DNA of 6,528 nucleotides from assembly GCA_900555815.1 (NCBI GenBank), contig USMR01000049.1, forward strand, positions 1 through 6,528, read 5' to 3'. The notes below the pieces were generated by a model, which did no database searches, had not been told where the DNA came from, and saw only the letters and a list, made by a program, of their open reading frames with translations. The number at the start of each line of letters is the position of its first letter. Within the stretch, counting starts at the first letter, position 1. The position numbers and the translations under genes are program-made. Shown piece by piece: positions 3,558 through 6,528 of the stretch. Source of the stretch: an uncultured Collinsella sp. (GTDB taxonomy: Bacteria; Actinomycetota; Coriobacteriia; Coriobacteriales; Coriobacteriaceae).

Positions 3558-6528
3558 ATTTCTTAAGAAGGTACGAATAGTTGTCGCGCACAGCCCTGAT
3601 GGTCAGGCGGACGGCCTCGGGAAGACCGGTGTTGACGGCATCGACCGAGACGGTGCGGACCGTGCCGGCGACGCGGACCTTAAAGTGATCCTCGTCCACG
3701 GCCAGGAAGCCCTCGTTCTCGGAGTTCTCCATGTCCTGCTCGCTCCAGAACAGGGTGAGCTTGTCCTTGTAGGGACGACCTTCCTGGTAGGGGCAGAACA
3801 CGGCGCAGTTGCCGCACTCATTGCACATGCCATCGACGTGGACGACCTGATGCTTGGCCAGGCCCGGCACCTTAATGGCAACGTTGGCGCGGTTGGGGCA
3901 GACGTCGCAGCAGACCTCGCACACCGAGCCGCAGCCCAGGCAGCGAGTCTTGGTGCAGTTGCGCTTGTCGCGGCACAGCGACCCCTTGCGCTCGTAGCAG
4001 GTGTCCTCGCGACCGGTTTGCTCGTTGCAGTCGACGTACTTGTTAAAGTCCGCGCCGGCGATGGCACGGGCGACCTCGGCGGCATCGGCGATAGCCTCGA
4101 CCACGGTGGCCGGACCGCGACGGCAGTCACCTGCAGCCCAGACGCCCTCGACGCCGGTGGAGGTGGCGGCGAGGCGGCCGCGACGGTCGTGCTCGACGCC
4201 CGCGGCGTCGTACAGGCTGGCATCGATGCCCTCGCCCACGGCGCAGATCACCGTGGTGGCGGAAAGCTCGACGGTCTCGCCCGTGGCAACAGGGCTGCGA
4301 CGGCCGCTTGCATCCGGCTCGCCGAGCTCCATGACGTCGCAGGTCAGCACGGCGCCGTTGAGTGCCTTGGGCGCCAGCAGCTCGCAGAACTCAACGCCGT
4401 CGGCAAGAGCAAGATCGAGCTCTTCCTCGTCGGCGGGCATCTGCTTCTTGGTGCGACGATACACCAGGCGCACGTTCTTCACGCCAGCCAGGCGCTTGGC
4501 CACGCGAGCCGCGTCCATGGCGGTGTTGCCGGCGCCAATGACCACGACGTCCTCGCCCAGCTCGAGCTTCTCGCCCTTCTTGGCGGCCTCGAGGAACTCA
4601 AGCACGTCGAGCTCGGCGCCCTCGCGCAAACCTGCAGAGCCGGGCATCCAGGCACCGGTAGCCACGACCACGTCAGTAAAGCCCTGGGCCTTGAGCTCGT
4701 CGATGGACTCCACGCGGGCGTTGAGCTGCACCTTGGCGCCAAAGGCCAGGCAGAGCTCGGCGTCGTGGGAGATATCGTCGCTGGCGATACGGAACTCGGG
4801 GATCACGTGACGGACCACGCCGCCGAGCGAGTCGCGGGCCTCGAAGATGGTGACGGGCACGCCGGCGCGCGTCAGGAAGAATGCCGTCGCCAGGCCGGCC
4901 GGGCCGCCGCCGATAACGGCAACGTTGCGCTCGCCGTCGTTGGCGATGGCCTGGGCGCGCAGCTTGGGCAGCACGGCGGTCATGGCCTCGCGGGCGGCCT
5001 TGAGCTTGCTGGCGCGAATCTGGGCGCCCTCGGGCTCGTAAAATGCACGCTCGCAGGCACGGCCGCAGGGATGCGGGCAGATGGTGCCGGTAATGAACGG
5101 CAGGGCGTTGCGCTCGATGATAATGTTGAGCGCGTCCTCGTAGCGGCCCTCGTCAACAGCCGCCAGGTAGGCAGGAATGTCCTGCTGGATGGGGCAGCTC
5201 GTGCGGCACGGCGTGGTAAAGCAGTCGGAAAGCGGACTCTTGCCGGCAACCTTGCGGTCGGGCAGCGGACGCAGCGGCTTCTTGTAGAGCGGGTTGGTGA
5301 GCGAGTCGGCCTGGATCGCAGTCACGGCCTCGAGAGAGACGCCCGCGAACGGCTTGCCATCCAGGTCGGTAAACTCGCCGGCCATCTGGCTAAAGCGCTC
5401 GTAGCCACCGGGCTTGAGCACGTCGGTCGCCAGGGTAACGGGCCAAATGCCGGCGTCATACAAGGCGCGAATGTTGTAGACTGTGGCGCCGCCGGAGTAG
5501 CTGATGCGCAGCTTGCCATCGAACTGCTCGGTAATGCGACGGGCGGCCTCGATGGTCAGCGAGAACAGCGAACGGCCGGACATGTACATCTCGGTGGAAG
5601 GCAGCTCGTTCCTCGTCACGTCGACGGGGAAGGTGTTGGTCAGCTTGACGCCAAACTCCAGGCCGCGCTCGGCGCACAGGGCAATCAGGCGCTCGAACAT
5701 GGGCACGGCATCGGCCCACTGCAGGTCCTCGCGGAAGTGCGTATCGTCGAAGACGATGTAGTCAAAGCCCAGCTCGTTGAGGCGCTGACGTGCAAACTCA
5801 TAGCCCAGCAGCGTGGGGTTGCACTTGATGTAGGTATTGAGGCCCTTCTCGGTGATCAGATAGGTCGCGATGCGCTCGATCTCGGCCGGCGGGCAGCCGT
5901 GCAGGGTGGACTCCGTGATGGAGTTGGACACGCGCGCCGGGATGGATTCGACAAATGCGGCGTCGACATGCTCAAACTTGTCCAGGTTAGCGAGCGCCCA
6001 CGTACGGCACTCGTTCCAAACCTCGGAGCCGCTGGCGTCTTTCATGCCCTCGATGTAGGCGTCGACCTTGGGGCTCTTGATGCATTCCAGGACATAACCC
6101 ACGGACATGTTGAAGACAAAGCCGTCCGGGCTGCCCAGACCGTACTCGCGGGCAATCAGGTGGCAGGCGAACCATGCCTTCACGTACTCGGCAAAGGCCT
6201 GCGGAACCTCGAGCTCGGTCGACCACTCGCAGTTGTAGCACTCGTCCTGCGCCACAATGCAGGGTTTGTTCACACACTTGGAGAGCTCCTCGCCATCCAT
6301 AACCTGAACGGTCTTGAGCTCAAAGAAGCGGGAGCCGGCCACGTAGGATGCCACGATGTTCTGGGCCAGCTGGGTGTTTGGGCCAGCGGCGGGGCCGAAG
6401 GGCGTTTCGATGGTCTCTCCGAAAATGGGCAGGGTCTTGCCGCTGGGACGGAAGGGGCGATGGATGCCGAACACGGAACCCTCCCGGTCATGTTCTGCGA
6501 CGATCCAGGTCATCAGCTGCCGGAAGGG
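3556..6528 (-). CDS. ygfK: YgfK-type NADPH/FAD/Fe-S oxidoreductase (putative selenate reductase subunit), 5' end outside the window
   Basis: A cytoplasmic multi-domain oxidoreductase; residue numbers count from the first in-window ATG (6513-6511), giving 985 residues. Residues 30-400 form a dihydroorotate-dehydrogenase-like barrel (GPAAGPNTQLAQN 40-52, FNMSVGY 134-140, STLHGCPP 202-209, SYSGGAT 338-344, TDVLKPGGY 363-371). Residues 425-500 form a GltD-like Fe-S domain (C431, C436, C440, C479, C483, C487). Residues 530-820 hold an FAD fold (GGGPAG 535-540, E558, AAGD 793-796) with an inserted NADPH fold (GAGNTAMD 660-667, YRR 685-687). Residues 850-910 form a ferredoxin-like end (C858, C861, C865, C868/C869, C872; then C897, C900, C903, C907). 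The order matches E. coli YgfK (about 1030 residues). Five more in-frame codons, PFRQL, reach the window edge and continue the alignment to E. coli YgfK as I remember it, and no good ribosome binding site precedes the ATG, so the true start is probably off the edge. The family is linked to selenate reduction and, later, to anaerobic urate breakdown; its exact reaction is not established. Confidence 0.93.
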   Translation of the reverse strand, partial: PFRQLMTWIVAEHDREGSVFGIHRPFRPSGKTLPIFGETIETPFGPAAGPNTQLAQNIVASYVAGSRFFELKTVQVMDGEELSKCVNKPCIVAQDECYNCEWSTELEVPQAFAEYVKAWFACHLIAREYGLGSPDGFVFNMSVGYVLECIKSPKVDAYIEGMKDASGSEVWNECRTWALANLDKFEHVDAAFVESIPARVSNSITESTLHGCPPAEIERIATYLITEKGLNTYIKCNPTLLGYEFARQRLNELGFDYIVFDDTHFREDLQWADAVPMFERLIALCAERGLEFGVKLTNTFPVDVTRNELPSTEMYMSGRSLFSLTIEAARRITEQFDGKLRISYSGGATVYNIRALYDAGIWPVTLATDVLKPGGYERFSQMAGEFTDLDGKPFAGVSLEAVTAIQADSLTNPLYKKPLRPLPDRKVAGKSPLSDCFTTPCRTSCPIQQDIPAYLAAVDEGRYEDALNIIIERNALPFITGTICPHPCGRACERAFYEPEGAQIRASKLKAAREAMTAVLPKLRAQAIANDGERNVAVIGGGPAGLATAFFLTRAGVPVTIFEARDSLGGVVRHVIPEFRIASDDISHDAELCLAFGAKVQLNARVESIDELKAQGFTDVVVATGAWMPGSAGLREGAELDVLEFLEAAKKGEKLELGEDVVVIGAGNTAMDAARVAKRLAGVKNVRLVYRRTKKQMPADEEELDLALADGVEFCELLAPKALNGAVLTCDVMELGEPDASGRRSPVATGETVELSATTVICAVGEGIDASLYDAAGVEHDRRGRLAATSTGVEGVWAAGDCRRGPATVVEAIADAAEVARAIAGADFNKYVDCNEQTGREDTCYERKGSLCRDKRNCTKTRCLGCGSVCEVCCDVCPNRANVAIKVPGLAKHQVVHVDGMCNECGNCAVFCPYQEGRPYKDKLTLFWSEQDMENSENEGFLAVDEDHFKVRVAGTVRTVSVDAVNTGLPEAVRLTIRAVRDNYSYLLKK

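Noticed and set aside
4001..4810. Plus-strand open frame of 269 codons opposite ygfK
   Set aside because: The translation is a Ser/Ala/Pro/Thr-rich low-complexity shadow of the NADPH/FAD domain, with no motif and no ribosome binding site that I can see.

Overview
The window holds three genes, all on the minus strand, packed into one operon that reads from right to left: a YgfK-type flavin/iron-sulfur oxidoreductase (3556 to the right edge), a small four-cluster ferredoxin (3065-3544) and a fused [2Fe-2S]/molybdenum hydroxylase of the selenium-dependent xanthine dehydrogenase type (275-3052). The gaps between genes are 11 and 12 bases, and both downstream ribosome binding sites overlap the preceding stop codon. 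The operon ends at a clear intrinsic terminator (176-211). No promoter is visible, because the first gene is still open at the right edge.

The DNA is GC-rich (low to mid 60s percent by eye), with G or C in most third codon positions. The proteins look like those of obligate anaerobes: many Fe-S clusters, a ferredoxin resembling the C-terminal half of clostridial RnfB, and YgfK with SDMH (selenium-dependent molybdenum hydroxylase) partners. GC-rich DNA, these genes, and short palindromic GGAAA...TCCC repeats between genes fit a gut actinobacterium of the Coriobacteriia, with Collinsella or a relative my best guess. This is inferred from style, not from a marker gene.

Function: YgfK and this molybdenum hydroxylase belong to a gene set first linked to selenate reduction in Escherichia coli (ygfK, ygfM, ygfN/xdhD) and later to anaerobic purine and urate breakdown by gut bacteria. 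The likely picture is an electron-transfer chain: the molybdenum enzyme exchanges electrons with a purine at its Mo centre and passes them through two [2Fe-2S] clusters, the ferredoxin shuttles them, and YgfK, with FAD, an NADPH-type site and several [4Fe-4S] clusters, connects to NAD(P)H or to a second reduction in its dihydroorotate-dehydrogenase-like barrel. No FAD subunit (XdhB/YgfM type) and no ssnA, hyuA or ygeW/X/Y lie in the window; they may lie beyond the right edge or elsewhere.

The left 175 bases, beyond the terminator, carry no gene but hold three related palindromes, each with 14-base arms around an 18-base loop, repeated every 61-62 bases. The middle unit looks like a hybrid of the other two. 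I see no wholly unknown system here. The most useful points are the ferredoxin standing where a flavin subunit would be expected, the purine-binding residues kept in the molybdenum enzyme, the YgfK reading frame that runs past its first ATG, and the palindrome array.
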